Notes: a model not told the origin generated them from the sequence alone. DNA of 64,000 nt from an uncultured Eggerthella sp. (GCA_900556585.1 USPD01000002.1:17904-81903), one strand, 5' to 3'; positions 9,273 to 17,909 are shown, numbered from the stretch's first letter. Numbers and translations: made by a program.

Positions 9273-9875
9273 TTACAGAATTACCTGTTTGATTGCCCCC
9301 ATAAGCTCGTCATACGTTTCAAAAGCAGGAACGTCAGGATTGTCTGCCTTAATAGAATCGGTGCTCTTGAACAAAAATCCTGCCTTACTTGCACGAATCA
9401 TGCCCAAATCATTAAAGCTATCTCCAGCAGCAATGGTTTCCAAACCAGCACTTTGAAGTGCACGCACCGTAGTGAGTTTTGACTGCTCACAGCGCATCTT
9501 GAAACCTGTTACTTCGCCTGATTCGGCAACTTCTAACTCATTGCAGAAAAGCGTTGGCCATCCAAGCTTTTCCATCAAAGGCTTCGCAAACTGAGTAAAC
9601 GTATCACTAATAATAATTACCTGACACATGGCACGAAGTTCATCGAGGAACTCCTTCGCACCTGGCATGGGATCAATAGTCGCAATTACGTCCTGAATTT
9701 CTTTCAACCCCAAACCGTGCTCTTTAAGAACTGCCAAACGGAAATTCATGAGCTTGTCGTAGTCAGGTTCGTCACGCGTTGTACGCTTAAGTTCAGGAAT
9801 GCCTGTTGCGTCAGCAAAAGCAATCCAAATTTCAGGAACTAAAACCCCTTCAAGGTCTAAACAAGTTACGTACAT
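9273..9875 (-). CDS. thrH: Bifunctional phosphoserine phosphatase / homoserine phosphotransferase
   Basis: This 200-residue HAD-superfamily enzyme closely follows Pseudomonas ThrH: N-terminal CLDLEGVLVPEIWIAFA with nucleophile Asp7, then TTRDEPDYD, the SDTFTQF motif II and GDSFNDLGM motif IV. ThrH hydrolyses phosphoserine and can transfer the phosphate to homoserine. I choose the internal ATG at 9875, four bases after AGAGGAG, over the upstream ATG at 9905, because ThrH begins right before the CLDLEG motif. It is an isolated gene; no other serine- or threonine-synthesis gene is adjacent. Confidence 0.9.
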   Translation of the reverse strand: MYVTCLDLEGVLVPEIWIAFADATGIPELKRTTRDEPDYDKLMNFRLAVLKEHGLGLKEIQDVIATIDPMPGAKEFLDELRAMCQVIIISDTFTQFAKPLMEKLGWPTLFCNELEVAESGEVTGFKMRCEQSKLTTVRALQSAGLETIAAGDSFNDLGMIRASKAGFLFKSTDSIKADNPDVPAFETYDELMGAIKQVIL

Positions 9876-10391
9876 AGCGCTCCTCTTTCTTGCATGTTTA
9901 CTCAAATATTAGAATTATCTTAGTGTTTCAAAGCTAGTATCCAGCTTTCGTTATTAATTTCAGCATACTTTATATACGGCGGTTTCCTAGCTGTAGCAAC
10001 AAGATTTGCAATAAGATTTCGGCGGCCAGCATAGCAGCTCGCATTCTTAAGGTGATTTTTCAATCAGTAAATCAGGTGGTGTTCTTAAATCTAAATTTAC
10101 ATACACCCACATCAAGGGCATATTTGGGAAATAATCAACTACCGTTGACGGAGCCGTAAACGGTAGGCACCAAAAAGAATTTAACAAAAACCGTCCCTTC
10201 ATAGCCTTCAAATAACCGCTAATCGACCAAGAAGAAAGATCAAGTTAAGTCTCATTAGTATGGATACGTTAAAAAATTGTAAGCCGCTTCATAAAGCGCT
10301 TAGAGAACGTTTCTAGCTTTCAATCATTCACTTTGCGCTTGATGAAAGGACTTACAAGTATACGTTTCCTAGTATTGAAAGAGAGTCGCTT
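9876..10391. other. 516-bp gap upstream of lldP
   Basis: There is no ORF worth calling. It contains an 8-bp-arm hairpin at 10139-10166 and AT-rich sequence before lldP. No clear -35/-10 pair with good spacing was found near the lldP start. Confidence 0.4.
10139..10166. promoter_or_regulatory. Hairpin/palindrome in lldP upstream region
   Basis: Arms CTACCGTT (10139-10146) and AACGGTAG (10159-10166) are perfectly complementary with a 12-nt centre. It sits about 225 bp before lldP. It could be an operator or a leader structure; no regulator gene of the LldR type is nearby. Confidence 0.35.
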
Positions 10392-12068
10392 ATGTTCCAA
10401 GCTGTGGTTGATCCTGTTGCGGGCAACCTTGCCCTTTCAGCATTAGTAGCATGTGTTCCACTTGTTGCATTCTTTATTATGCTGGTAGCGGTAAAGGCAA
10501 AAGCTCATGTTTCAGCAGCAGTTGCACTGCTCGTTGCATTCCTTGTTGCTGTTTTCGCTTTTCATATGCCTGCTCACCTTGCATTTCTTTCGGGTGTGCA
10601 AGGTGCATGTTATGGCGCCTTCCCTATCGTATTCATCATCATCATGGCGGTTTGGTTCTACGAAGTTACTTCCGTTTCAGGACGCGCTGAAGACTTCAAA
10701 AGCCTATTCGACATTATTGGTGGCGGCGACATCCGCATCCAAGCAGTATTGATCGCATTCTGCTTCGGCGGTTTGCTTGAAGCACTTGCTGGTTTCGGTG
10801 CCCCTATCGCAATTACCGCAACCATGATTTTGGCATTAGGCGTTAAACCAATGAAAGCCGCTCTTGCAGTTTTGATTGCAAACACTGCACCAGTTGCTTA
10901 TGGTGCTGCTGGTACTCCTATTACCACCGCTGGTAACATGGTTGCCGCTGGTGACGCATCTGCCGCTCTTGAAACCGCGCAGCACGTAGCTGCTATCGTA
11001 GGTTATCAGGCACCTTTATTCGCACTCTTTGTTCCACTGCTTGTTGTTATCATTCTTGACGGTCGCAAAGGTTTACGTGACTGCTGGCTGCATGCTTTGG
11101 TAATTGGTTTCTCATTCGCTATTGTTCAGTGGTGGTGCTCCAACCATTTCGCATACGAGTTGACCGACGTTTGTGCAGCGCTTGTTTCCTTAGGTGTAAG
11201 CGTTGTATTCCTGAAGTTCGTTAAGCCTCGCAACGTTGCTGAAGCACGTGAACGCTTTGGCATGGCTCCTCTGAATGAAACCGAAACCACCAAGCTTCCT
11301 GCTGTTCGCGCTTGGATGGCACTTGTTCCTTACATCATCGTTGTTGCAGTATTTGCAGTATGCAAACTTGCTATCCCAACTTTACTGGCAAGCACCGATA
11401 TTAAAATCCCATTCCCTGGTCTTGCAGGCAACGTACTAAATGCTGCAGGCTCGGATCCAGGAACTACGTACACGCTGAACTTGCTGTCAAATCCTGGCAC
11501 TATGCTTTTCATTGCGGCAGTACTTACTACTATTGTTTATGCACTGTTCACCAATAAAGGCATGTTTAAGATTACCCTTGGATCTTCTTTCAAGCAGCTT
11601 GGCCAGACCTTCGTTGCTATGCGTTTTTCATCACTTACCATCGTTTTGGTATTAGGTCTTGCCTACATCATGAACTTCTCTGGTCAGACCATTTCTATTG
11701 GCCAGTTCCTAGCAAGCACAGGTGCGCTGTTCGCATTTATTTCCCCAATGCTTGGCTGGGTTGGTACCGCAGTTACTGGTTCTGACACATCCGCAAATGC
11801 TTTGTTCTCCAGCTTGCAATACGAAGCTGCTCAATCAAATGCATCCCTTGCGCATGTTACCCCAGACCTGTTCTTGGCATCGAACACCATGGGTGGCGTA
11901 ATTGGCAAGATGATTTCGCCTCAATCTTTGGCTATCGCTGCTGTAACCACAGGCGAACACGAGTCAAACCTGTTCAAGAAGGTTATTCCTTGGAGTATCG
12001 GTATGCTGGTAGTTCTCTGCATAGTGGTATTCCTGGAATCCCACGCTTTATCTTTCATCCTTCCATAA
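10392..12068 (+). CDS. lldP: L-lactate permease
   Basis: This 558-residue polytopic membrane protein of the LctP family imports lactate (and glycolate) with protons. Characteristic stretches are FPIVFIIIMAVWFYEVT near 80, the conserved LLEALAGFGAPIAITATMI near 128 and NTAPVAYGAAGTPI near 163, with TGSDTSANALF and NTMGGVIGKMISPQS near the C-terminus. Length matches the family. No lactate dehydrogenase (lldEFG or lldD) is adjacent, so whether it serves uptake or export with fermentation cannot be told. The ribosome site is weak (GAAAGAG about ten bases upstream). Confidence 0.95.
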   Translation: MFQAVVDPVAGNLALSALVACVPLVAFFIMLVAVKAKAHVSAAVALLVAFLVAVFAFHMPAHLAFLSGVQGACYGAFPIVFIIIMAVWFYEVTSVSGRAEDFKSLFDIIGGGDIRIQAVLIAFCFGGLLEALAGFGAPIAITATMILALGVKPMKAALAVLIANTAPVAYGAAGTPITTAGNMVAAGDASAALETAQHVAAIVGYQAPLFALFVPLLVVIILDGRKGLRDCWLHALVIGFSFAIVQWWCSNHFAYELTDVCAALVSLGVSVVFLKFVKPRNVAEARERFGMAPLNETETTKLPAVRAWMALVPYIIVVAVFAVCKLAIPTLLASTDIKIPFPGLAGNVLNAAGSDPGTTYTLNLLSNPGTMLFIAAVLTTIVYALFTNKGMFKITLGSSFKQLGQTFVAMRFSSLTIVLVLGLAYIMNFSGQTISIGQFLASTGALFAFISPMLGWVGTAVTGSDTSANALFSSLQYEAAQSNASLAHVTPDLFLASNTMGGVIGKMISPQSLAIAAVTTGEHESNLFKKVIPWSIGMLVVLCIVVFLESHALSFILP

Positions 12069-12083
12069 GGGTGCCTTGCAAGC

Positions 12084-12114
12084 CCACTCTGTAAGGTTTC
12101 GCCTTACAGAGTGG
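12084..12114 (+). terminator. Strong hairpin just after lldP
   Basis: A perfect 13-bp stem (CCACTCTGTAAGG at 12084-12096 with its complement at 12102-12114) and a 5-nt loop lie 15 bp after the lldP stop. There is no T run, so it may be an mRNA 3'-end stabiliser rather than a terminator. Confidence 0.55.
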
Positions 12115-12242
12115 CATACAGAGGGTAGCTCGTTGTAATGTGGCTCGTTGCAGCTCGTTAGCAGCAACAAAACAAAGCCAACAGGTCATTGGACTATCGG
12201 GTACCAAACCAACGAACTACCAAAAATGCAAAAGCTTAATAA

Positions 12243-12266
12243 GACTCAAAGCTTTGATTTTGAGTC
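12243..12266 (+). other. Small hairpin in lldP 3' region
   Basis: Arms GACTCAAA (12243-12250) and TTTGAGTC (12259-12266) pair perfectly. It lies between the lldP hairpin and the downstream terminator. Confidence 0.4.
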
Positions 12267-12294
12267 CCAAGCCTCTACCGTAAGCTTTAAATTC

Positions 12295-12329
12295 AAGCCC
12301 TGTCGCAAATGAAAGCGACAGGGCTTTTT
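12295..12329 (+). terminator. Rho-independent terminator downstream of lldP
   Basis: A perfect 12-bp GC-rich stem (AAGCCCTGTCGC at 12295-12306 with its complement at 12315-12326), an 8-nt loop and a TTTTT end. It is 230 bp after the lldP stop and is likely the real transcript end. Confidence 0.85.
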
Positions 12330-12470
12330 GATGAACGCAGGATTTATTGATGAAAGCACAAGTTTTTGATACGAGTTTCTTGATAAACACAAAGCCTATT
12401 GACGAAGGCAAGGGTTTTCGATTGAGGACAAAGCTTTTTGATAAAAGCACAAGTTTCTAGACAAACATCC
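12327..12470. repeat. Degenerate ~19-bp tandem repeats beginning at the terminator
   Basis: About seven or eight imperfect copies of a 19-20 bp unit resembling TTGATGAAAGCACAAGTTT run head to tail. The first copy begins in the T tract of the terminator, and several copies resemble its descending arm plus T run. The stretch has no coding bias in any frame. Confidence 0.65.
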
Positions 12471-12473
12471 AAG

Positions 12474-12656
12474 AAGTGATCTGCAAAAAGACACGAAGTA
12501 TATATTCCTATTTTTCTGATGCTCCAATTGCTATAAACAGGCAATCTTAAAACGTAAAAATCCAACGATTATTTGTAGCGAACGAACAAATAACACCTGT
12601 CCGCATAGCTTTATCCGAAAGCAGATATATACTTCATACCTTTTTGCAGATCACTT
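12474..12656. repeat. 183-bp long nested palindrome (MITE-like or structured RNA)
   Basis: Outer 32-bp arms (12474-12505 and 12625-12656) match at 29 of 32 positions as inverted repeats. Nested inside are GCTAT/ATAGC and ACAGG/CCTGT pairs (12530-12541 with 12596-12609) and a perfect central 8-bp pair TTATTTGT/ACAAATAA (12569-12576 with 12586-12593). The whole could fold as one long hairpin. No target-site duplication is obvious and no ORF is inside. Confidence 0.75.
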
Positions 12657-12759
12657 TGCCTAAAAACGGCAAATACTAGATTACAAACTTGCAAAACACA
12701 GTTACGGTTCATAGGCCGATACGATAAATAGCTCTAGTGGCGATTACAGCAACGCAACA

Positions 12760-13668
12760 CTACTTTGTCCGAGCAAACGAAAACTGAGATACGCCCAAGC
12801 CTATAAGCGTTAGTGCAACACCAAACCATGCAAGAGGCGTAAGCTGTTCTGACAGAATTAACCATGAGGCAACCGCAGTAATAACAGGAATCAAATAAAC
12901 ATACACACTTGTTGAAACTGCACCCAAACGCTTAACCGAGAAATTCCAAGTAACGAAACAGGCAGCCGAAGCGCCCAATCCAAGAAATACCAAATTACCT
13001 ACATTGATAGGATTGCAGAAAGCACTAGCCTCAGGCGCAAACCCAAGCAAAGGCAGAACAGGAATCATAAATAAAATACCATATTCAAACACACGACGCG
13101 TTGCTTTTATTGTTGAAAGACCAAGCAGCGCAATACGCGTCATACATACCGAATAGCACGCCCATACTCCAGCCGCCAAAAGAGCAAGGGTATCCCCGGA
13201 AAAACTAAAATGAAGACCTGTTTCAGAAAAGCTAATAAAGCCAATGCCTATCATGGCAACAACAAATCCGATAATGAATTGAATTGAAAGTTTATTGCCT
13301 TTGTTTACTATCCGCTCCAACAAGGCAGTAAAAAATGGAGACACTGAAACTATTACGCCAACATTAGTTGCCAATGTTTCAGTGAGCGCAATATTTTCCA
13401 GCAAATAATAAAGAGTTACTCCGAATAAGCCCGCTAACACAAAAAGACGTTCGTGGCGCCACCCCATCCAACCAAGAACTTTAGGCGCAATAATGAATAG
13501 GGCTACGAGTCCCATGACAAAACGAACAAACAGAATTTCAATGGGAGTGAAATCTTGCAGAAGGACTTTCGTCGACACAAACGTGGTGCCCCAAACAAGA
13601 ATAGTGAATAGCGCGGCAATATGACCGACTGCCGTTTCATTTTTCGCTCTATACGCTAAATTCACCAC
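12760..13668 (-). CDS. EamA/DMT family permease
   Basis: This 302-residue protein has about ten predicted membrane helices in two EamA repeats. It begins with HIAALFTILVWGTTFVSTKVLL, typical of the drug/metabolite transporter superfamily, with the conserved LTPLAWFGVALTLIGLG at the end of the second repeat. Members export amino acids or small metabolites; the substrate cannot be assigned. It is transcribed divergently from the spermidine-synthase-like gene with only 52 bp between starts. Confidence 0.88.
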   Translation of the reverse strand: MVNLAYRAKNETAVGHIAALFTILVWGTTFVSTKVLLQDFTPIEILFVRFVMGLVALFIIAPKVLGWMGWRHERLFVLAGLFGVTLYYLLENIALTETLATNVGVIVSVSPFFTALLERIVNKGNKLSIQFIIGFVVAMIGIGFISFSETGLHFSFSGDTLALLAAGVWACYSVCMTRIALLGLSTIKATRRVFEYGILFMIPVLPLLGFAPEASAFCNPINVGNLVFLGLGASAACFVTWNFSVKRLGAVSTSVYVYLIPVITAVASWLILSEQLTPLAWFGVALTLIGLGVSQFSFARTK

Positions 13669-13680
13669 TTTTTCCTTTTC

Positions 13681-13708
13681 TTGTCCCTGTTCATCTTCAA
13701 CCTAAAAT
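13681..13708 (+). promoter_or_regulatory. Promoter giving a probably leaderless mRNA
   Basis: TTGTCC (13681-13686), a 16-bp spacer and TAAAAT (13703-13708). The ATG is at 13721, only 12 bp past the -10 box, and no Shine-Dalgarno sequence is present, so the transcript would have a leader of at most about five nt. Confidence 0.5.
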
Positions 13709-13720
13709 ACACTACTACAT

Positions 13721-14587
13721 ATGAAACTGTTTTCGCTCAAACATATCACTCGTTTTATACCCGCTTTTGCGGGATTCGCTTTAGCGCTAGGTGCTATTGC
13801 GGCAGCAGCCCACGCACGCACAAAAGATGTCCACCTTGTAAAAACCGCATCAGGCACAGCGTGTATTCACACCGTAGAAGATAACGAGGGAAGCCCTATA
13901 CGCGTGTTAGAACAACACGGCGCCTATGAATCGGCTACCTATTTAGATGAGCGGCGTTACATTCCCGTGTTTGCCTATCAACGCGCTTTTGATCATATAT
14001 TCGATGCAGATTTACCTGGCAATCAACTACTCATGATTGGCGGCGGAGGTTACGCGTGGCCAAAACATGTACTATCCACCATGCCAGAATATTTCTTAGA
14101 TACTGTCGAATTCGACCAATCAATAACCAATATAGCTAAACGTTGGTTTTTCTTAGATCAGCTATTTGAAGACTATCCCAGAGCAGCTGAACAAGCGAGA
14201 CTGATTACCGCGGATGGCCGTCACTTCTTGGAAACAACCCACAAGCGTTATGCAGCAATAGTAAACGACACTTTCTCGGGAAAAGAACCCGTATTATCAC
14301 TAGCGTCTCAAGAGGCAATGCTCCTCGTAAAAAAGCGACTCCTGCCAGGTGGCGTATACGCAGCTAATGTAGTAAGCGAATGCGAAGGTGAAGATGTCTC
14401 TTTTTTGCGCAGTGTTGTAACTACTGTACAAAGCGTTTTTGCATACGCGGATATTATTCCTTGTGATGATGCTGATTTTGGCTTGGAAGATAACTACTTG
14501 GTTATCGCAAGCGATGCCCAATACTTGTTTTCGGACGCACTACCCTTTGACGATGATTTCTTAAGCAATGTTTTGCGCGATGCATAA
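13721..14587 (+). CDS. Spermidine-synthase-like methyltransferase-fold protein with N-terminal membrane segment
   Basis: This is a 288-residue protein. Residues about 10-30 form a hydrophobic signal-anchor, followed by a Rossmann domain of the SpeE type: MIGGGGYAWPKH near 106-117 as nucleotide/SAM-binding loop, VEFDQSI as the acidic strand end, and DGRHFLE followed by NDTFSG. Proteins of this class are annotated as spermidine synthases or fused-MFS-like, but many lack the polyamine activity. No SpeD or other polyamine gene is nearby, so the true reaction is open. It appears leaderless. Confidence 0.75.
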   Translation: MKLFSLKHITRFIPAFAGFALALGAIAAAAHARTKDVHLVKTASGTACIHTVEDNEGSPIRVLEQHGAYESATYLDERRYIPVFAYQRAFDHIFDADLPGNQLLMIGGGGYAWPKHVLSTMPEYFLDTVEFDQSITNIAKRWFFLDQLFEDYPRAAEQARLITADGRHFLETTHKRYAAIVNDTFSGKEPVLSLASQEAMLLVKKRLLPGGVYAANVVSECEGEDVSFLRSVVTTVQSVFAYADIIPCDDADFGLEDNYLVIASDAQYLFSDALPFDDDFLSNVLRDA

Positions 14588-14684
14588 TGAACTTCTAAAC
14601 AAGTAGGTGCAATACGTCCCTAAACATGCGACAATAACGCAAATCCACGTTTCAAAACGCAAATCATAAGAAAGGCTTGAAACC

Positions 14685-16364
14685 ATGGCAGAGTTTATTT
14701 ACCAGATGTATCAGGCTCGAAAAGCTCACGGCGATAAAGTAATTCTGGATGACGTTACTCTTTCCTTTTATCCAGGCGCGAAAATTGGCGTTGTGGGTCC
14801 AAATGGTATGGGTAAGTCTACCCTTCTTAAAGTGATGGCAGGACTCGAGGATGTTTCGGCAGGTGAAGCCCGCCTTACCCCTGGCTACACCGTTGGCATT
14901 CTGCAGCAGGAACCGCCGCTCGACGAAAATGCCACCGTTATAGAAAACATTCGCCAGGCATTTGCTGATATTTTGGCGAAAGTCGAACGATTCAACGCTA
15001 TCGGTGCTGAAATGGCAGATCCAGATGCAGATTTCGACGCACTCATGGAAGAAATGGGCACTTTGCAAGTAGAAATTGACGCCGCAAACGGCTGGGACTT
15101 GGACAGCCAGCTATCCCAAGCAATGGATGCCCTACAATGTCCTGATCCCGATGCGCCTGTAAGCGTCCTATCAGGTGGCGAACGCAGGCGTGTTGCACTT
15201 TGCAAGCTTTTGCTTGAAGCGCCTGACCTGCTATTGCTTGACGAACCAACCAATCACTTAGATGCCGAATCAGTACTATGGCTTGAACAATTCTTGAAAC
15301 GCTACCAGGGTGCGGTGCTTGCAGTTACCCACGACCGTTATTTCCTAGACAACGTTGCCGAATGGATTTGCGAAGTAGATCGTGGCCACCTATATCCCTA
15401 CAAAGGTAATTATTCAACATATCTGGAAACAAAAGCTGCGCGCTTAGAGGCACAAGGCCAGCAGCAGGCAAAACTCGCCAAACGCATGAAAAACGAGTTG
15501 GAATGGGTACGTTCAAGCCCTAAGGCACGCCAAGCTAAAAATAAAGCGCGTCTTGAACGCTACGAGCAGATGGAAGCAGAAGCACGCAACATCAAAACAG
15601 TTGATGCAAATGAAATTCGTATTCCTGTTGGTCCTCGCCTTGGGTCAAAGGTGCTCGTTGCCGAACACCTTCATAAGGCATTTGGCGACCGCGTACTAAT
15701 TGACGATCTTTCTTTTACCCTTCCCCGCAACGGCATTGTTGGTGTGATTGGCCCTAACGGCGTTGGTAAATCCACCCTGTTCAAAATGATTGTCGGCAAA
15801 GAAGAAGTAACCAGCGGCACACTTGAACTGGGCGAAACAGTACAAATTTCTTATGTTGATCAAAATCGCGAAGGCCTTGATGACAAGAAAACCCTTTGGG
15901 AGGTTGTTTCTGATGGACTTGACTACATCAAAGTAGGAGATGCTGAAATTCCAAGCCGTGCCTATGTTGCTAATTTCGGTTTTAAGGGTTCTGACCAACA
16001 GAAACCAGCTGGTGTACTTTCGGGTGGCGAACGCAACCGCTTGAACTTAGCCCTCACTTTAAAGCAAGGTGGTAACCTGTTGTTGTTGGACGAACCCACC
16101 AATGACTTGGATGTGGAAACCCTCGAAAGCCTCGAAGAAGCACTGCTTGCTTTCCCGGGATGTGCGGTAATCACCAGCCACGACCGTATGTTCTTAGACC
16201 GTATTGCAACCCACATTTTGGCATGGGAAGGAACTGATGAAAATCCTGGTAATTGGTACTGGTTTGAAGGAAACTTTGAAGCGTATCAAAAGAACAAGAT
16301 TGAACGCTTAGGCGAAGAAGCTGCAAAACCGCATCGTATTCATCGCAAGCTTACCCGCGACTAA
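14685..16364 (+). CDS. ettA: Energy-dependent translational throttle protein EttA (ABC-F)
   Basis: This 559-residue soluble tandem ABC ATPase binds the ribosomal E site and gates the first elongation steps according to ATP/ADP. The first Walker A (GPNGMGKS) is at 38-45, followed by the arm insertion, LSGGERRR and LLLLDEPTNHLDAES. The P-site tRNA-interaction linker WVRSSPKARQAKNKARLE comes next. The second cassette has GPNGVGKS, LSGGERNR and LLLLDEPTNDLD. The opening FIYQMYQARKAHGDKVILDD and the overall length match EttA specifically rather than Uup or antibiotic-resistance ABC-F proteins. AGAAAGG precedes the ATG. Confidence 0.95.
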   Translation: MAEFIYQMYQARKAHGDKVILDDVTLSFYPGAKIGVVGPNGMGKSTLLKVMAGLEDVSAGEARLTPGYTVGILQQEPPLDENATVIENIRQAFADILAKVERFNAIGAEMADPDADFDALMEEMGTLQVEIDAANGWDLDSQLSQAMDALQCPDPDAPVSVLSGGERRRVALCKLLLEAPDLLLLDEPTNHLDAESVLWLEQFLKRYQGAVLAVTHDRYFLDNVAEWICEVDRGHLYPYKGNYSTYLETKAARLEAQGQQQAKLAKRMKNELEWVRSSPKARQAKNKARLERYEQMEAEARNIKTVDANEIRIPVGPRLGSKVLVAEHLHKAFGDRVLIDDLSFTLPRNGIVGVIGPNGVGKSTLFKMIVGKEEVTSGTLELGETVQISYVDQNREGLDDKKTLWEVVSDGLDYIKVGDAEIPSRAYVANFGFKGSDQQKPAGVLSGGERNRLNLALTLKQGGNLLLLDEPTNDLDVETLESLEEALLAFPGCAVITSHDRMFLDRIATHILAWEGTDENPGNWYWFEGNFEAYQKNKIERLGEEAAKPHRIHRKLTRD

Positions 16365-16433
16365 ACTTTTACAAACAGACAATAGGTTTTCGCCTATAAG
16401 CCTAGGTTTTGTTAAGCCACAAACAAGCACGTT

Positions 16434-16460
16434 AATGGGGATCGCGAAGCGGTCCCCATT
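16434..16460 (+). terminator. Hairpin terminator after ettA
   Basis: A 12-bp stem with one G-T pair (AATGGGGATCGC at 16434-16445, partner 16449-16460) and a GAA loop, followed by ATGTTT. The T tail is weak. A second small hairpin, ATAGG/CCTAT with a TTTTCG loop, lies at 16382-16397. Confidence 0.6.
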
Positions 16461-16488
16461 ATGTTTAAGCAGCAATCACTATATGAAT

Positions 16489-16840
16489 TCAATGCAAAAA
16501 CCATGCCCTACCGCATTTGGCAACAACTTCGCCCGTATAGCCCCAACCAGGAAGCTCACGCGCAGCAAGTTGCCCACATATCACTTTTATATTCGGAAAA
16601 CCTCTTTAAGAACGGTTAAACCACCTGCTTCATCACTTTCCATATGAGAAACAAACACATATTCCAAAGGCTGACCGCCAAGGATTTCTTTTATTTCAAG
16701 AACAATAGATTCTACCTGCTGTTTTGTTCCAGAAGCAAATAAAAATGCAGGATGCTTGCCAGCAGGTATTAATGAATAGTGAATTCAATAGGCGGAATAT
16801 ACTGCGAAAACTGATATAGATTATGAGCAATTTCTTTCAT
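16489..16840 (-). pseudogene. Broken metallo-beta-lactamase-fold (flavodiiron-like) gene
   Basis: Reading the minus strand from an ATG at 16840, which still has an AGGAG ribosome site, gives MKEIAHNLYQFSQYIPP and then a stop near 16770. A shifted frame continues with PAGKHPAFLFASGT, then FVSHMESDEAGG and VLKEVF. A further shift near 16600 leads to GQLAARELPGWGYTGEV before a final stop at 16489. These blocks run in the order found in MBL-fold/FprA-like di-iron proteins, whose SHxExDH-type metal motif corresponds to SHMESDE here. The remnant covers only the N-terminal part, with at least two frame breaks. Confidence 0.75.
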
Positions 16841-16915
16841 GCAAACTCCTTTAGTTAAGTTCGAATACCAGCCTAAAACTTGTTTTAAAGCAAAAACTAC
16901 CCAGAGGAAAATAGC

Positions 16916-17188
16916 ATGAGCATTTTGCAAGAAATCGATTTCCTTACAGATTGTCCACCTTTGTCCTATAACGTTAACAATCTAAGGTATTCTCAAGGCT
17001 ACACATTTTTAGAAGCATTAGTTAAGAGGGCACTCAAAAGCATCAAGCAGGATAAGCAGCATGGAATTAAAGCATCACAAAACAGAACTTGGCACCATTA
17101 CATATTGGATATCCAGGGCGACCGAAAAAGCTACCGACACTTGGCTTATCTTTCTCCCAGGTCTAACAGCGGATCATACGCTATTTAA
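16916..17188 (+). CDS. Small ORF of uncertain reality before the hydrolase gene
   Basis: This is a 90-codon ORF with an acceptable AGAGGAAA site upstream of its ATG. It overlaps the hydrolase gene by 128 bp in another frame, and its last half is a shadow of it. The unique part (first 48 residues) resembles nothing I recognise. It may be a decayed upstream gene or chance. Confidence 0.15.
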   Translation: MSILQEIDFLTDCPPLSYNVNNLRYSQGYTFLEALVKRALKSIKQDKQHGIKASQNRTWHHYILDIQGDRKSYRHLAYLSPRSNSGSYAI

Positions 17189-17909
17189 CCGCCAACTAAG
17201 CCACTTTATGGAGAAGACCAACTGCTTAGTGTGGGATCCACCTGCTCATGGAAAATCGCGCCCATTTTCGTTGAAGTTCTCTATGGATGATTTAGCCACC
17301 ATGTTGCTCGGCATCCTAAAGGTCGAAGAAATTACCAATCCTATTTTGATTGGTCAATCTATGGGTGGTTATGTTTCACAAGCATTTCTTTCGCTTTTTC
17401 CAGGACGAGCAAAGGGATTCGTAAGCATAGATTCCGCGCCACTTGCACGGGCGTACTATCACAAATGGGAAATCACCGCGCTCAAGCACACTAAAGCAAT
17501 GTATCAAGGAATTCCCTGGGGAATGCTCAAAAAAATGACTGCAAAAGGCTGCTCTACTACTTTGTATGGGCAAAATCTTATGCGAAAAATGATAGCAAGC
17601 TACACCAAGAAGGAATTCTGTGAACTTGCTGCCCATGGATATAAAATCCTCGCTGATGCCATAGAGAAAACCGAAGTTGACGCAAGCACTAATCCCTTCG
17701 GCAGGCCAACCTGCCCCACGTTACTTTTATGGGGCGAACAGGATCAGGCCGCCATGGCGAAAAAATACAATCAACAATGGGCGCTAAGAACAGGACTTTC
17801 TTTTGTGGAAATTCCTCGTGCTGGGCACAATTCAAATACGGATGCCCCTAATGAGGTTAATAAACATATAGAAGTTTTTCTTGGAGAATTGAATCGAGTC
17901 CTACGTTAA
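17061..17909 (+). CDS. Alpha/beta-hydrolase fold protein
   Basis: This 282-residue protein has the canonical nucleophile elbow GQSMGGY (Ser near residue 99), an oxyanion-hole strand (LIFLPGL near 29), DPPAHGKSRP after strand 4, the acid in LLWGEQDQ and the catalytic His in RAGHNSNTDAP near the C-terminus. These mark a serine hydrolase of the pimeloyl-ester/haloperoxidase-like group; substrate unknown. It is a monocistronic unit. A 13-bp tandem repeat starts within its last codons. Confidence 0.85.
   Translation: MELKHHKTELGTITYWISRATEKATDTWLIFLPGLTADHTLFNRQLSHFMEKTNCLVWDPPAHGKSRPFSLKFSMDDLATMLLGILKVEEITNPILIGQSMGGYVSQAFLSLFPGRAKGFVSIDSAPLARAYYHKWEITALKHTKAMYQGIPWGMLKKMTAKGCSTTLYGQNLMRKMIASYTKKEFCELAAHGYKILADAIEKTEVDASTNPFGRPTCPTLLLWGEQDQAAMAKKYNQQWALRTGLSFVEIPRAGHNSNTDAPNEVNKHIEVFLGELNRVLR

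Noticed and set aside
12217..12565. Two minus-strand ORFs of 73-77 codons in the lldP downstream gap
   Set aside because: They are produced by the degenerate tandem repeat and palindrome; no ribosome sites and highly biased residues.
16850..16880. tRNA-like TTCGAA sequence
   Set aside because: No acceptor stem or anticodon arm can be drawn; chance match to the T-loop.
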